Source: JAHDCJ01 sp039028895
GTDB taxonomy: Bacteria > Bacteroidota > Bacteroidia > Chitinophagales > Saprospiraceae
Direction: 5' to 3'
NCBI GenBank assembly: GCA_039028895.1
Contig: JBCCHF010000007.1
Coordinates: 1-64,000 of the forward strand
Length of the DNA stretch: 64,000 bases
Of the stretch, positions 52,424 to 60,099 are shown in pieces (position 1 is the stretch's first letter; every line of letters begins with the position of its first letter). The translations under genes and the position numbers were made by a program. The notes under the pieces were generated by a model that saw only the letters and a list, made by a program, of their open reading frames with translations, was not told the origin of the DNA and searched no databases.

Positions 52424-53248
52424 ATGAAACGACCAAAGCGGATAGCGATTGCACTTGACACGATTAGTGTCCTTAAGAAAGGATCTTACACCAATGGATA
52501 TGGTGAAACAATAAACCTGAAGGCGGATCAATCAGCTGCTGAAAAAGGGACAAAACTATTTTCCCCAGAAGCATTGATCAAATTGACTGAAGGTCCATTT
52601 CCGGAAGGGAAAAAGTATGAAACCGAATTCCAGGTCAATGGATTAACCACATTAGATTCTGTCAGGAATGAAGTCAAAGACGGGGGCAAGTTGCTTTGTC
52701 TCAATTTCGCTTCTGCTAAAAAACCAGGAGGCGGATTTCTTAATGGCGCAGTAGCCCAGGAAGAAAGTATCGCAAGGGCATCAGGCCTCTATCCCTGTTT
52801 GTTAGAAGCCCAGGCATACTATGATATCAACCGCTCCACAAAAACAGCGCTTTATACCGATTATATGATCTACTCTCCGGGAGTCCCGATTTTCAAATAC
52901 GAAGAAGGCGAGCCGATGGATAATTACATTTTAGCATCAGTAATCACTGCTCCGGCTGTAAATGCAGGCGTTGTCATAGGCAGAGAACCCGAAAATGTAG
53001 ACATGATCGAACCAATAATGGAAAGACGTATCGATATGGTGTTGGCGATTTGCAGGTCGTATGGTTATGAAACACTTATACTGGGTGCATGGGGATGCGG
53101 AGTTTTCAGGAATGATCCGGTGACCATCGCTGGCATGTTTAGCGAAAAGCTTAGAGGGAAATATGAAGGAGCATTTAAAAAAGTGGTATTTTCAATCTAC
53201 TCTAGAGACCAACGATATATTACGCCTTTTAAACATCATTTCGGATAA
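52424..53248 (+). CDS. Bacterial PARG-like protein (TIGR02452 type)
   Basis: The glycohydrolase signature is PGGGFLNGAVAQEES, with G102-G104 and the catalytic E113/E114 pair, preceded by LCLNFASAKKPGGG and followed by GLYPCLLEAQAYYD. A C-terminal macro-like fold carries LILGAWGCGVFRNDP, the ADP-ribose loop. TIGR02452 proteins hydrolyse poly- or mono-ADP-ribose links. No signal peptide. It is adjacent to the RlaP-like nucleotidyltransferase and a DUF1801 gene 26 bases downstream. Confidence 0.87.
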   Translation: MKRPKRIAIALDTISVLKKGSYTNGYGETINLKADQSAAEKGTKLFSPEALIKLTEGPFPEGKKYETEFQVNGLTTLDSVRNEVKDGGKLLCLNFASAKKPGGGFLNGAVAQEESIARASGLYPCLLEAQAYYDINRSTKTALYTDYMIYSPGVPIFKYEEGEPMDNYILASVITAPAVNAGVVIGREPENVDMIEPIMERRIDMVLAICRSYGYETLILGAWGCGVFRNDPVTIAGMFSEKLRGKYEGAFKKVVFSIYSRDQRYITPFKHHFG

Positions 53249-53274
53249 GTCTTTCGAGATTAATCTTTCGTAAA

Positions 53275-53682
53275 ATGGCAAAGAAAAAATTGGTAAATAC
53301 TGAAACCGACAGGAATGTAGACGAATTCATCGACGCCATTCCCAATAAAAGAAGACAGACAGATAGCCGAGTGTTGTTAAAGTTAATCCAGGAAATTTCG
53401 GGTAAGGAACCTAAAATCTGGGGTGTTAGTATCATCGGTTACGGCAAGTATACCTACCAAAGAAAAAATGGCGATGAGTACGAATGGTTCAACGTTGGAT
53501 TTTCACCAGGAAAGGCACATTTGACGGTTTATGTCATGTATGATATCAATACAGAGACGGAACTACTGGAAAAACTAGGGCCACATCGCACCGGGAAAGG
53601 TTGTCTCTACATTAAAAAGTTGGAAGATGTAAATATGGAAGCCCTTTCGGAAATTATTGCAAAAAGTGACCGGTGGAATTAG
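53275..53682 (+). CDS. DUF1801 protein
   Basis: A YdhG/YjbR-like fold: VDEFIDAIPNKRRQTDSRVLLKLIQEISG, IWGVSIIGYGKYTYQRKNGDEYEWFNVGFS and a conserved CLYIKKLEDVN end. DUF1801 members are small cytoplasmic proteins of unknown activity. It follows the PARG-like gene by 26 bases and is probably in the same transcript. Confidence 0.82.
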   Translation: MAKKKLVNTETDRNVDEFIDAIPNKRRQTDSRVLLKLIQEISGKEPKIWGVSIIGYGKYTYQRKNGDEYEWFNVGFSPGKAHLTVYVMYDINTETELLEKLGPHRTGKGCLYIKKLEDVNMEALSEIIAKSDRWN

Positions 53683-53690
53683 CTGTTGTT

Positions 53691-53784
53691 CACCACAAAG
53701 AAGCGCAAAGAGATGCACAGAGTTACGCTAAGAAGCCTACTCTGTGCATCTCTGCGCATCCCTTTGTGTATCTCAGCGGTTAAA
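53691..53784. repeat. Dispersed repeat copy with 12-bp hairpin
   Basis: CACCACAAAGAAGCGCAAAG leads into AGATGCACAGAG (53711-53722), which pairs perfectly with CTCTGTGCATCT (53740-53751), then CTGCGCATCCCTTTGTG and CTCAGCGGTTAAA. Confidence 0.8.
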
Positions 53785-53818
53785 CCCCAATTCACGAACA
53801 TCTAATCACCATAAAAAA

Positions 53819-53863
53819 TTCTTTGCGACCTTAGCGAATCTCTGCGCCCTCTGCGTGAAAAAT
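53819..53863. repeat. Dispersed repeat copy
   Basis: TTCTTTGCGACCTTAGCG, TCTCTGCGCCCTCTGCGTGA and AAAA. The second copy in this gap, ending 13 bases before ATG 53877. Confidence 0.6.
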
Positions 53864-53876
53864 ACCCTTGCATCAA

Positions 53877-54905
53877 ATGTCTTGTTATCAAAAACATATA
53901 ATCACTCTGCTCATCATTTTATCCTTCGTTAACCAAACAGTACTTTCCCAAAGCTACACGCCCTTCGAACTGGATAACGTAGAATGGGTCATGGAACAAG
54001 TATTCCCGCATTTTGGTCCTACCGACGATGTCCAGTACTGGACAATGTACACCACAGAAGAAGATACGGTGATCAATAATTCAACCTACAGGCTTCTTTA
54101 TATCAATAAGCACTGCCAAGATTTTTACGACCAGTTTCACAACTCCGTTTTTAATGATCAGTTTGTGTATGATAACTTCGCTGTCGGCGGTTTGCGTGAA
54201 GACAGTAAACGTTTGTATTTCTACAAATTCGAAGAACAGCCCAATGAGCCTTTTCGATTTGATTCTGGCTACCAGCGATTAGAAGAACATGAAGAGTATT
54301 TGCTTTACGATTTTAATTTTGCGATAGGCGATACCATTCACTTTTCGACTTTAGACTTGTTTGAAGTCATAAATGGAGATACCACATTTTACGAAACACC
54401 ACACTTCACAATCATCAATTCGGCGACTGGACAAACCAATGGAGCGAACACCTATTCCGTTTCACCCAATATTTCATTTGCCTTTCCCTTTGCAGAAGGA
54501 TCATGGATCGAAGGTATTGGGAGTAGCTATGGTCTGTTTGGGTCTTATTACAGCTACTTCTCAAGACTAATCTGTTACAAGATTGATAAAACGGTGATGT
54601 TGGGCAATAACTGTGAGCCTTGCACCGGGCTGCCAGTCAGTACGATTGATCCAGCCTTGACCTCAGATGTACTTTTATTCCCCAATCCTGCAACCGACAA
54701 AGTTTTTATCCGGATGGAGGGAGATAAACGGTTAAAAGAAGTTACCATCCTGGATCAACTGGGCAGGACATTGATTGAGTATTCTGACTTAGACGATTTA
54801 CAAAATGTCGAAATATCGGTTATGCATTTGCCGAAAGGCATTTACATGGTAAACGGCGTTTTGAATACGCACCAAAGTTTCACGAGAAAGCTTATCGTTT
54901 TGTAG
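53877..54905 (+). CDS. Secreted protein with T9SS sorting domain, function unknown
   Basis: I start at ATG 53877, which begins a signal peptide (HIITLLIILSFVNQTVLSQ). Residues ~30-250 are an acidic, aromatic region (YTTEEDTVINNSTYRLLYIN, LYFYKFEEQPNEPFRF) with a GNNCEPC linker. Residues ~265-342 are a type-A sorting domain (FPNPATDKVFIRM, PKGIYMVNG). The N-terminal module is common in Saprospiria but I know no activity for it. It is convergent with the DUF1566-like lipoprotein, 2 bases between stops. Confidence 0.75.
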   Translation: MSCYQKHIITLLIILSFVNQTVLSQSYTPFELDNVEWVMEQVFPHFGPTDDVQYWTMYTTEEDTVINNSTYRLLYINKHCQDFYDQFHNSVFNDQFVYDNFAVGGLREDSKRLYFYKFEEQPNEPFRFDSGYQRLEEHEEYLLYDFNFAIGDTIHFSTLDLFEVINGDTTFYETPHFTIINSATGQTNGANTYSVSPNISFAFPFAEGSWIEGIGSSYGLFGSYYSYFSRLICYKIDKTVMLGNNCEPCTGLPVSTIDPALTSDVLLFPNPATDKVFIRMEGDKRLKEVTILDQLGRTLIEYSDLDDLQNVEISVMHLPKGIYMVNGVLNTHQSFTRKLIVL

Positions 54906-54907
54906 CT

Positions 54908-55564
54908 TCAAAAAGCTCTGACAGAACGTACTCGACTCATATCAGGCTTAGCCTGAAAGTTTTGAAGACCATCGCCGAAATTTAAACGCCAGGCTGTAGC
55001 ACTTGCCCCTTCAGTAGAGCTCCAGTAATGCGAAGCATCAAAGTTGCCAAAACCGTTTCTGTACAAATTCGAATACATAAACTGAAGCTCATGTACGGAA
55101 GGTAGAAACCAGTCTTCAAACCCATTTTCCTCATATAAAGCAGCAAAACGTGCCGCCGACCCCACCTCCCCGCAGGCAGAGATGAATGTATCAGTATTAG
55201 ATGCCCCATTCCCCACCTCAGAACCAGGGCCTGAGGCCGGACAGCATTCGGTAACATTCGGTAAATCGGGAATGTCGAACCCATCGCATCCCCATTTGGT
55301 GCCGGCAGACTGATCGGTAGTTGAGGCTATTAAGCCGCTGCCATCGCTGGTGTTCAGATAGAAGATCATGCCACCGAGATAAGATTTCCCATTAAGGGAG
55401 TCCAGTAATGAATCATCGCTCAGGTAAATCTGGTAAGGTGTTTCGCCAGCATCCAGCCTCGACTGAACAGGGGACTTTGGGTTAGGAGATTTTTCACAGG
55501 AGTTGACAAACAAGCCTACCAGGATTATAGCTATAACATTGAGGAAGAAAACGATTTTGGGCAT
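54908..55564 (-). CDS. DUF1566/Lcl-like lipoprotein
   Basis: Lipobox near C23 (FVNSC). After SRLDAGETPYQIY comes a C-type-lectin-like DUF1566 fold: LGGMIFYLNTSDGSGLIAS, TKWGCDG, FEDWFLPSVHELQFMYSNL, SHYWSSTEGASATAWRLNFG and VRSVRAF. Such domains occur in surface and fimbrial proteins. No neighbour in operon. Confidence 0.82.
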   Translation of the reverse strand: MPKIVFFLNVIAIILVGLFVNSCEKSPNPKSPVQSRLDAGETPYQIYLSDDSLLDSLNGKSYLGGMIFYLNTSDGSGLIASTTDQSAGTKWGCDGFDIPDLPNVTECCPASGPGSEVGNGASNTDTFISACGEVGSAARFAALYEENGFEDWFLPSVHELQFMYSNLYRNGFGNFDASHYWSSTEGASATAWRLNFGDGLQNFQAKPDMSRVRSVRAF

Positions 55565-55683
55565 GATGCTGAAATTTTTCAGAAAATAACTTGCTCATAC
55601 GAATGGTTCAACCTAAGGATATTAAATTTTCATTAATTCTGTAAAGAGTTCTAAACATCTCATTAAAAGCAATGCCTAAAAAC

Positions 55684-55720
55684 AAAAAAAAAGAGGCTGC
55701 CTACTTTTGAGACAGCCTCT
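55684..55720 (-). terminator. Rho-independent terminator of icd
   Basis: On the minus strand AGAGGCTG (55720-55713) pairs with CAGCCTCT (55699-55692) around 13 bases, followed by a run of nine T. It lies 27 bases after the icd stop. Confidence 0.85.
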
Positions 55721-55746
55721 TCTATATCTATATAACGCTACTTGAA

Positions 55747-57963
55747 CTAGATCGCATCGATGATCGCATTCAAAGTAGCACTTGGTCGCATCGCTGCTGA
55801 AGCTTTTGCCTCATCAGGAAAATAGTAACCATCAATATCCATTGCCTCACCCTGAACAGCGTTCAACTCATCCACAATTTTGGCTTCGTTGCTGCTCAAC
55901 GCTTCTGCAATAGGCGCAAACTTAGCGCTCAGTTCAGCATCAGCTGTTTGATTGGCCAGCTCTTGTGCCCAGTACATCGCCAGGTAGAAATGGCTACCCC
56001 TGTTATCCAGTTCATTTACCTTTCTGGATGGAGATTTTCCATTTTGAAGTAGAGAAACTGTAGCGTTATCCAAAGTATCGGCTAAAATTTGTGCTTTTGA
56101 ATTATTGGTCGCGTTGGCCAGGTGTTCAAAAGAAACCGCCAATGCCAGGAACTCGCCTAATGAATCCCATCTCAGGTGATTTTCTTCGTTAAATTGCTGA
56201 ACGTGCTTTGGCGCTGAACCACCTGCACCAGTTTCGAACAAACCACCACCATTCATCAATGGAACGATAGACAACATCTTCGCACTAGTCCCTAATTCAA
56301 GAATTGGGAAAAGGTCAGTGTTATAATCTCTCAAGACGTTTCCGGTAACGGATATGGTATCTTCTCCATCTTTCATGCGCTGGATAGAGTACTTGGTCGC
56401 CTCCACCGGAGAAAGAATCTTGATTGTCAAACCAGTCGTATCGTGATTGGCCAGGTAAGTATTGACTTTCTTAATGAGCTCAGCATCATGCGGCCTGTTT
56501 TCATTCAGCCAGAATACCGCAGGCGCACCAGTTGCCCTTGCTCTGCTAACGGCTAGTTTCACCCAGTCCTGAACTGGCAGATCTTTTACCTGGCACATTC
56601 TCCAGATATCACCTTGCTCTACATTATGCTCTATCAATACGGTGCCTGAGCCATCAACGACCTGTACTTTACCATCTGCCTCTATTTCGAAGGTCTTGTC
56701 ATGTGAACCGTATTCCTCTGCTTTTTGAGCCATCAAACCAACATTAGGTATAGTACCCATTGTCGCAGGATCGAAAGCACCATTTGCTTTACAGAAGTCG
56801 ATGACAGCCTGGTAGATGCCGGCATAAGAACTATCAGGAATAACTGCCTTTGTATCTTGAGTGTTGCCGTCTTTGTTCCACATTTGACCAGAGGTTCTGA
56901 TCATCGCAGGCATTGAGGCATCGATAATGACATCACTTGGTACATGCAAGTTGGTAATCCCCTTATCGGAATTAACCATTGCAAGATCCGGGCCTTCAGC
57001 AAAACACTTTTCAATCTCAGCTTCAACTGCTGCTTTGGTTTCAGGAGAAAGATTATCGAGGTTGGAAATCAAGTTACCAAGACCGTTATTGACATTGACC
57101 CCCGCTTCGTCCAATTCTGTTCCGAATTTTTCAAAAACAGATTTAAAGAAAACCTTAACGCCATGTCCAAAAATGATAGGGTCAGAGACCTTCATCATCG
57201 TTGCTTTCATATGCAATGAGAAGAGTATGCCTTTTGCTTTAGCATCTGCAACTTGCGCTTCGAAGAATGTGATCAATGCTTTTTTGCTCATAAAAGTGCC
57301 ATCAACGATCTCTCCTTCCAGAACAGGAATCCCTTCTTTTAAAACAGTTGTTCCGCCAGCATTAACAAATTGAATTTTTACATTGCCAGCCTGGCCAATG
57401 GTCACTGATTTTTCGTTTGAAGCAAAATCTCCCGCGCTCATGGTAGAAACATGAGAAGCAGAGTCTGCTGACCATTTACCCATGCGATGTGGGTTTTGTT
57501 TGGCGTAAGCCTTTACGGGTTTAGGCGCTCTTCTGTCTGAGTTGCCTTCTCTTAAAACGGGATTTACAGCACTTCCTTTAATCTTGTCGTAAGTCGCTTT
57601 TATGCTTTCTTCTTCTGCATTAGTCGGTTCGTCAGGATAATTAGGAATGGCGTATCCATTTGTCTGCAACTCTTCGATTGTCTTTTTGAGCTGTGGAATA
57701 GACGCAGAAATATTTGGCAATTTGATAATATTGGCTTCTGGTTTTAGCACCAATTCACCCAATTCAGCTAATGCATCAGGAATGCGTTGCTCTTCGGTTA
57801 GATAAGCAGGAAATCTTGCGAGGATCCTGCCAGCAAGAGAAATATCTTTTATGCCCATTTCGACATCACATTGCTTGGCAAATGCTTGAATAATCGGTAG
57901 AAGGGACTTGGTAGCCAGGGCAGGGGCTTCGTCAGTGTGTGTGTAATAGATCTTATATGACAT
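55747..57963 (-). CDS. icd: Monomeric NADP-dependent isocitrate dehydrogenase
   Basis: The 738-residue length and the lead VNPVLREGNSDRRAP identify the monomeric IDH family, with the substrate/metal region around STMSAGDF and MKVSDPIIFGHGVKVFFK, and C-terminal GGGLFETGAGGSAPKHVQQ. It oxidises isocitrate to 2-oxoglutarate with NADP and manganese or magnesium in the TCA cycle. Stand-alone gene with an exact -7 element (58024-58031) and a strong terminator. Confidence 0.95.
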   Translation of the reverse strand: MSYKIYYTHTDEAPALATKSLLPIIQAFAKQCDVEMGIKDISLAGRILARFPAYLTEEQRIPDALAELGELVLKPEANIIKLPNISASIPQLKKTIEELQTNGYAIPNYPDEPTNAEEESIKATYDKIKGSAVNPVLREGNSDRRAPKPVKAYAKQNPHRMGKWSADSASHVSTMSAGDFASNEKSVTIGQAGNVKIQFVNAGGTTVLKEGIPVLEGEIVDGTFMSKKALITFFEAQVADAKAKGILFSLHMKATMMKVSDPIIFGHGVKVFFKSVFEKFGTELDEAGVNVNNGLGNLISNLDNLSPETKAAVEAEIEKCFAEGPDLAMVNSDKGITNLHVPSDVIIDASMPAMIRTSGQMWNKDGNTQDTKAVIPDSSYAGIYQAVIDFCKANGAFDPATMGTIPNVGLMAQKAEEYGSHDKTFEIEADGKVQVVDGSGTVLIEHNVEQGDIWRMCQVKDLPVQDWVKLAVSRARATGAPAVFWLNENRPHDAELIKKVNTYLANHDTTGLTIKILSPVEATKYSIQRMKDGEDTISVTGNVLRDYNTDLFPILELGTSAKMLSIVPLMNGGGLFETGAGGSAPKHVQQFNEENHLRWDSLGEFLALAVSFEHLANATNNSKAQILADTLDNATVSLLQNGKSPSRKVNELDNRGSHFYLAMYWAQELANQTADAELSAKFAPIAEALSSNEAKIVDELNAVQGEAMDIDGYYFPDEAKASAAMRPSATLNAIIDAI

Positions 57964-58002
57964 GTTATACGTATTTGAAATGCAAACGATAGGTCAAAAT
58001 GG

Positions 58003-58031
58003 CCGAAAAGCCTTTTCGGAGCGCAAATATA
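58003..58031 (-). promoter_or_regulatory. icd promoter -7 element and palindrome
   Basis: TATATTTG (58031-58024, minus) matches TAnnTTTG exactly. CCGAAAAG-C-CTTTTCGG (58003-58019) is an 8-bp palindrome that would overlap the expected start of transcription, so it may be an operator. No -33 TTG is visible. Confidence 0.5.
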
Positions 58032-58198
58032 CCACATTGATCGAAGATTTAATAGCTGAAATTCTTTCTTCAATGTCATAAATTCATGAGAATCAGCAAC
58101 CACTTGATTCGATCAATTAATGTTTCGCGTAAATACTTGCATAGATTCAACAGGATGAGGATATTGAAGGTTCTGGAAAACATAACCAACCCAGCCTT

Positions 58199-58534
58199 AT
58201 GGTTAATCGACTATTCGTATACGGCACACTTTGTCCTGGTCAACCCAACGACTATTTGCTTAAAGCTATTGGCGGAGAATGGCAACCAGGCACCGTTACC
58301 GGAAAACTAATCGAAATTGGTTGGGGAGCTGCGATGGGTTACCCTGGCATTTCCCTCGACCAATCAGGCGCGGAGGTGAACGGATTTCTCTTCAACTCCG
58401 ACAATCTGGAAAATCACTGGCCTGAATTAGATGCTTTCGAGGGCGAAGGCTACGAGCGGGTATTGACCCAGGTAAAACTCGCGGATAAAACTTTGGTGGA
58501 AGCATATATTTATTCAGTAAAACCACCTCAATAA
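58199..58534 (+). CDS. Gamma-glutamylcyclotransferase-like (AIG2/GGCT family) protein
   Basis: VNRLFVYGTLCPGQPNDYLL gives the family's YGTL loop, with the catalytic glutamate in LDAFEGEGYERV. At 111 residues it is a small AIG2-like protein. Members form 5-oxoproline from gamma-glutamyl substrates, though many have unproven targets. The next gene starts 6 bases downstream. Confidence 0.83.
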   Translation: MVNRLFVYGTLCPGQPNDYLLKAIGGEWQPGTVTGKLIEIGWGAAMGYPGISLDQSGAEVNGFLFNSDNLENHWPELDAFEGEGYERVLTQVKLADKTLVEAYIYSVKPPQ

Positions 58535-58540
58535 CTGGCC

Positions 58541-58957
58541 ATGAAGCTAGAGGCAATTATTGATTATTTTCAATCCAATCCCAGAAAGATGTTCCTGCTT
58601 GATGGATTGGGGGCCTTGGTTACAGCCATTTCTCTTGGAGTGGTTTTAACGAAATTCAATGCGTTTTTCGGGATGCCAATTCAGGTTTTACACAAATTGG
58701 CTTTAGTTGCTTGTGTCTTTGCGGTCTACTCGTTGTCCTGTCATTTTTTGCTTAGCGCAAATTGGCGTAAGTTCCTTTTGTTGATCATTTCCGCCAATGC
58801 TACTTATTGTGTGGCTTCCGCAATACTCGTAGGGATTCATTTTCAGAAACTGACGACCTGGGGAATCGCCTATTTTGTGATTGAGATATTGATCATTATC
58901 GCATTGATCTACATTGAAATAAATGCTTTACCAGAAAATGAAAAAGTGCAAAATTGA
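58541..58957 (+). CDS. Four-helix membrane protein, unknown function
   Basis: 138 residues with four hydrophobic segments (LLDGLGALVTAISLGVVL, LALVACVFAVYSLSCHFLL, FLLLIISANATYCVASAILV, AYFVIEILIIIALIYIEI). No family recognised. Its TGA stop overlaps the next start by one base (TGATG), a sign of translational coupling. Confidence 0.7.
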   Translation: MKLEAIIDYFQSNPRKMFLLDGLGALVTAISLGVVLTKFNAFFGMPIQVLHKLALVACVFAVYSLSCHFLLSANWRKFLLLIISANATYCVASAILVGIHFQKLTTWGIAYFVIEILIIIALIYIEINALPENEKVQN

Positions 58958-59511
58958 TGAAACCTGGAAATCATAAATATGTCGCCTTCCTCAGAGGCAT
59001 CAATGTCGGAGGTCATCACAAAGTGCCAATGGCTGACCTTAAAACGGAAATGGGCAAACTGAACTGTGAAAGTGTCATTACCATTTTAAATTCAGGCAAT
59101 ATCATTTTTGAACATAAAGAGGCTGACATTTCGACTCTCGAATCAAGGATAAAAGAGCAACTGGAAAAGGCATTCGGATTTCCCATCCCGACCCTTTTGC
59201 GAAAAGCAGAAACGATAACTAACCTGCACGCAGCTGAACCTTTTGAAGACATTGCAGTCACCAAAGACATTCGTCTCTATGTATCCTTCCTACAGGAAGA
59301 AAAAGAAGAAAAGCTCTCCCTACCATATACCAATGAAGACAATTCATTTCAGATTCTGGAAAAAGCAGATAGAGTGATTATTAGTGTCCTCGATCTGGCA
59401 GGTTCTAAGACCCCTAAAGCCATGGGTATTCTCGAGAAGATTTATGGAAAAGACATCACCACCCGTAACTGGAAAACCATAATTCGCATCATCAAAAAGC
59501 TGGAGGCTTAA
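58957..59511 (+). CDS. DUF1697 protein
   Basis: ATG 58957 shares its A with the preceding stop. KYVAFLRGINVGGHHKVPMADL, LKTEMGKLNCESVITILNSGNIIFE and TTRNWKTIIRIIKKLE identify DUF1697, a ferredoxin-like two-domain family of unknown activity found in many bacteria. Length 185 is typical. Confidence 0.88.
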   Translation: MKPGNHKYVAFLRGINVGGHHKVPMADLKTEMGKLNCESVITILNSGNIIFEHKEADISTLESRIKEQLEKAFGFPIPTLLRKAETITNLHAAEPFEDIAVTKDIRLYVSFLQEEKEEKLSLPYTNEDNSFQILEKADRVIISVLDLAGSKTPKAMGILEKIYGKDITTRNWKTIIRIIKKLEA

Positions 59512-59594
59512 CGGAAAAACAAATCCCCAACATACTCTTAGAAAGAAAGCCGTATTTTAGATCGCTATTATCCAAACACCAAGCAAGACAAAAC

Positions 59595-60065
59595 ATGGAG
59601 TATACCGCAATAATGGCCAGGCAACTCAGGGAAGTTTACCTCAATGGCACCTGGATCGCCACCAACCTCAAGGCCCAACTGGCAGATGTAACCTTCGAAC
59701 AAGCCACCAAAAAGATCGGTGACCTGAATACGATTGCAGCACTGGCTTTCCACATCAATTACTATGTGGCAGGCGTAGGGCAGGCGTTGAAAGGCGGTAA
59801 ACTGGAGATCAGGGACAAGTTCAGTTTCGATCTTCCACCATTGTCATCTGAAGAGGACTGGGAAAACCTGAAAAACCAGATGTGGGAGGATGGAGAAAAC
59901 TTTGCCAACGCAGTCGAGCAGTTACAGGAAGAACAACTCTCAAATGCGTTTTTCGATGAAAAATATGGCAGTTATTATCGTAATATAGTCGGCATCATCG
60001 AACATACTTATTACCACCTCGGCCAAATTGCCCTGCTGAAAAAACTGGTTACCCACAACGATTAA
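59595..60065 (+). CDS. DinB/DUF1572-like protein
   Basis: A four-helix bundle: LREVYLNGTWIATNLKAQLADV, LAFHINYYVAGVGQALKGG and YYRNIVGIIEHTYYHLGQIALLKK, with histidines at the DinB metal positions. Substrate unknown; related to DUF1572. 34 bases upstream of the molybdopterin gene, possibly in the same transcript. Confidence 0.78.
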   Translation: MEYTAIMARQLREVYLNGTWIATNLKAQLADVTFEQATKKIGDLNTIAALAFHINYYVAGVGQALKGGKLEIRDKFSFDLPPLSSEEDWENLKNQMWEDGENFANAVEQLQEEQLSNAFFDEKYGSYYRNIVGIIEHTYYHLGQIALLKKLVTHND

Positions 60066-60099
60066 CCACTCCCGGCTTTTCAACCCAAAAATCAAGACA

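Noticed and set aside
53744..53932. 62-codon frame overlapping the T9SS gene start
   Set aside because: It translates two repeat copies and crosses a well-supported signal peptide in another frame.
56927..57373. 148-codon frame antisense to icd
   Set aside because: A shadow of a certain gene, with no start context or homology.
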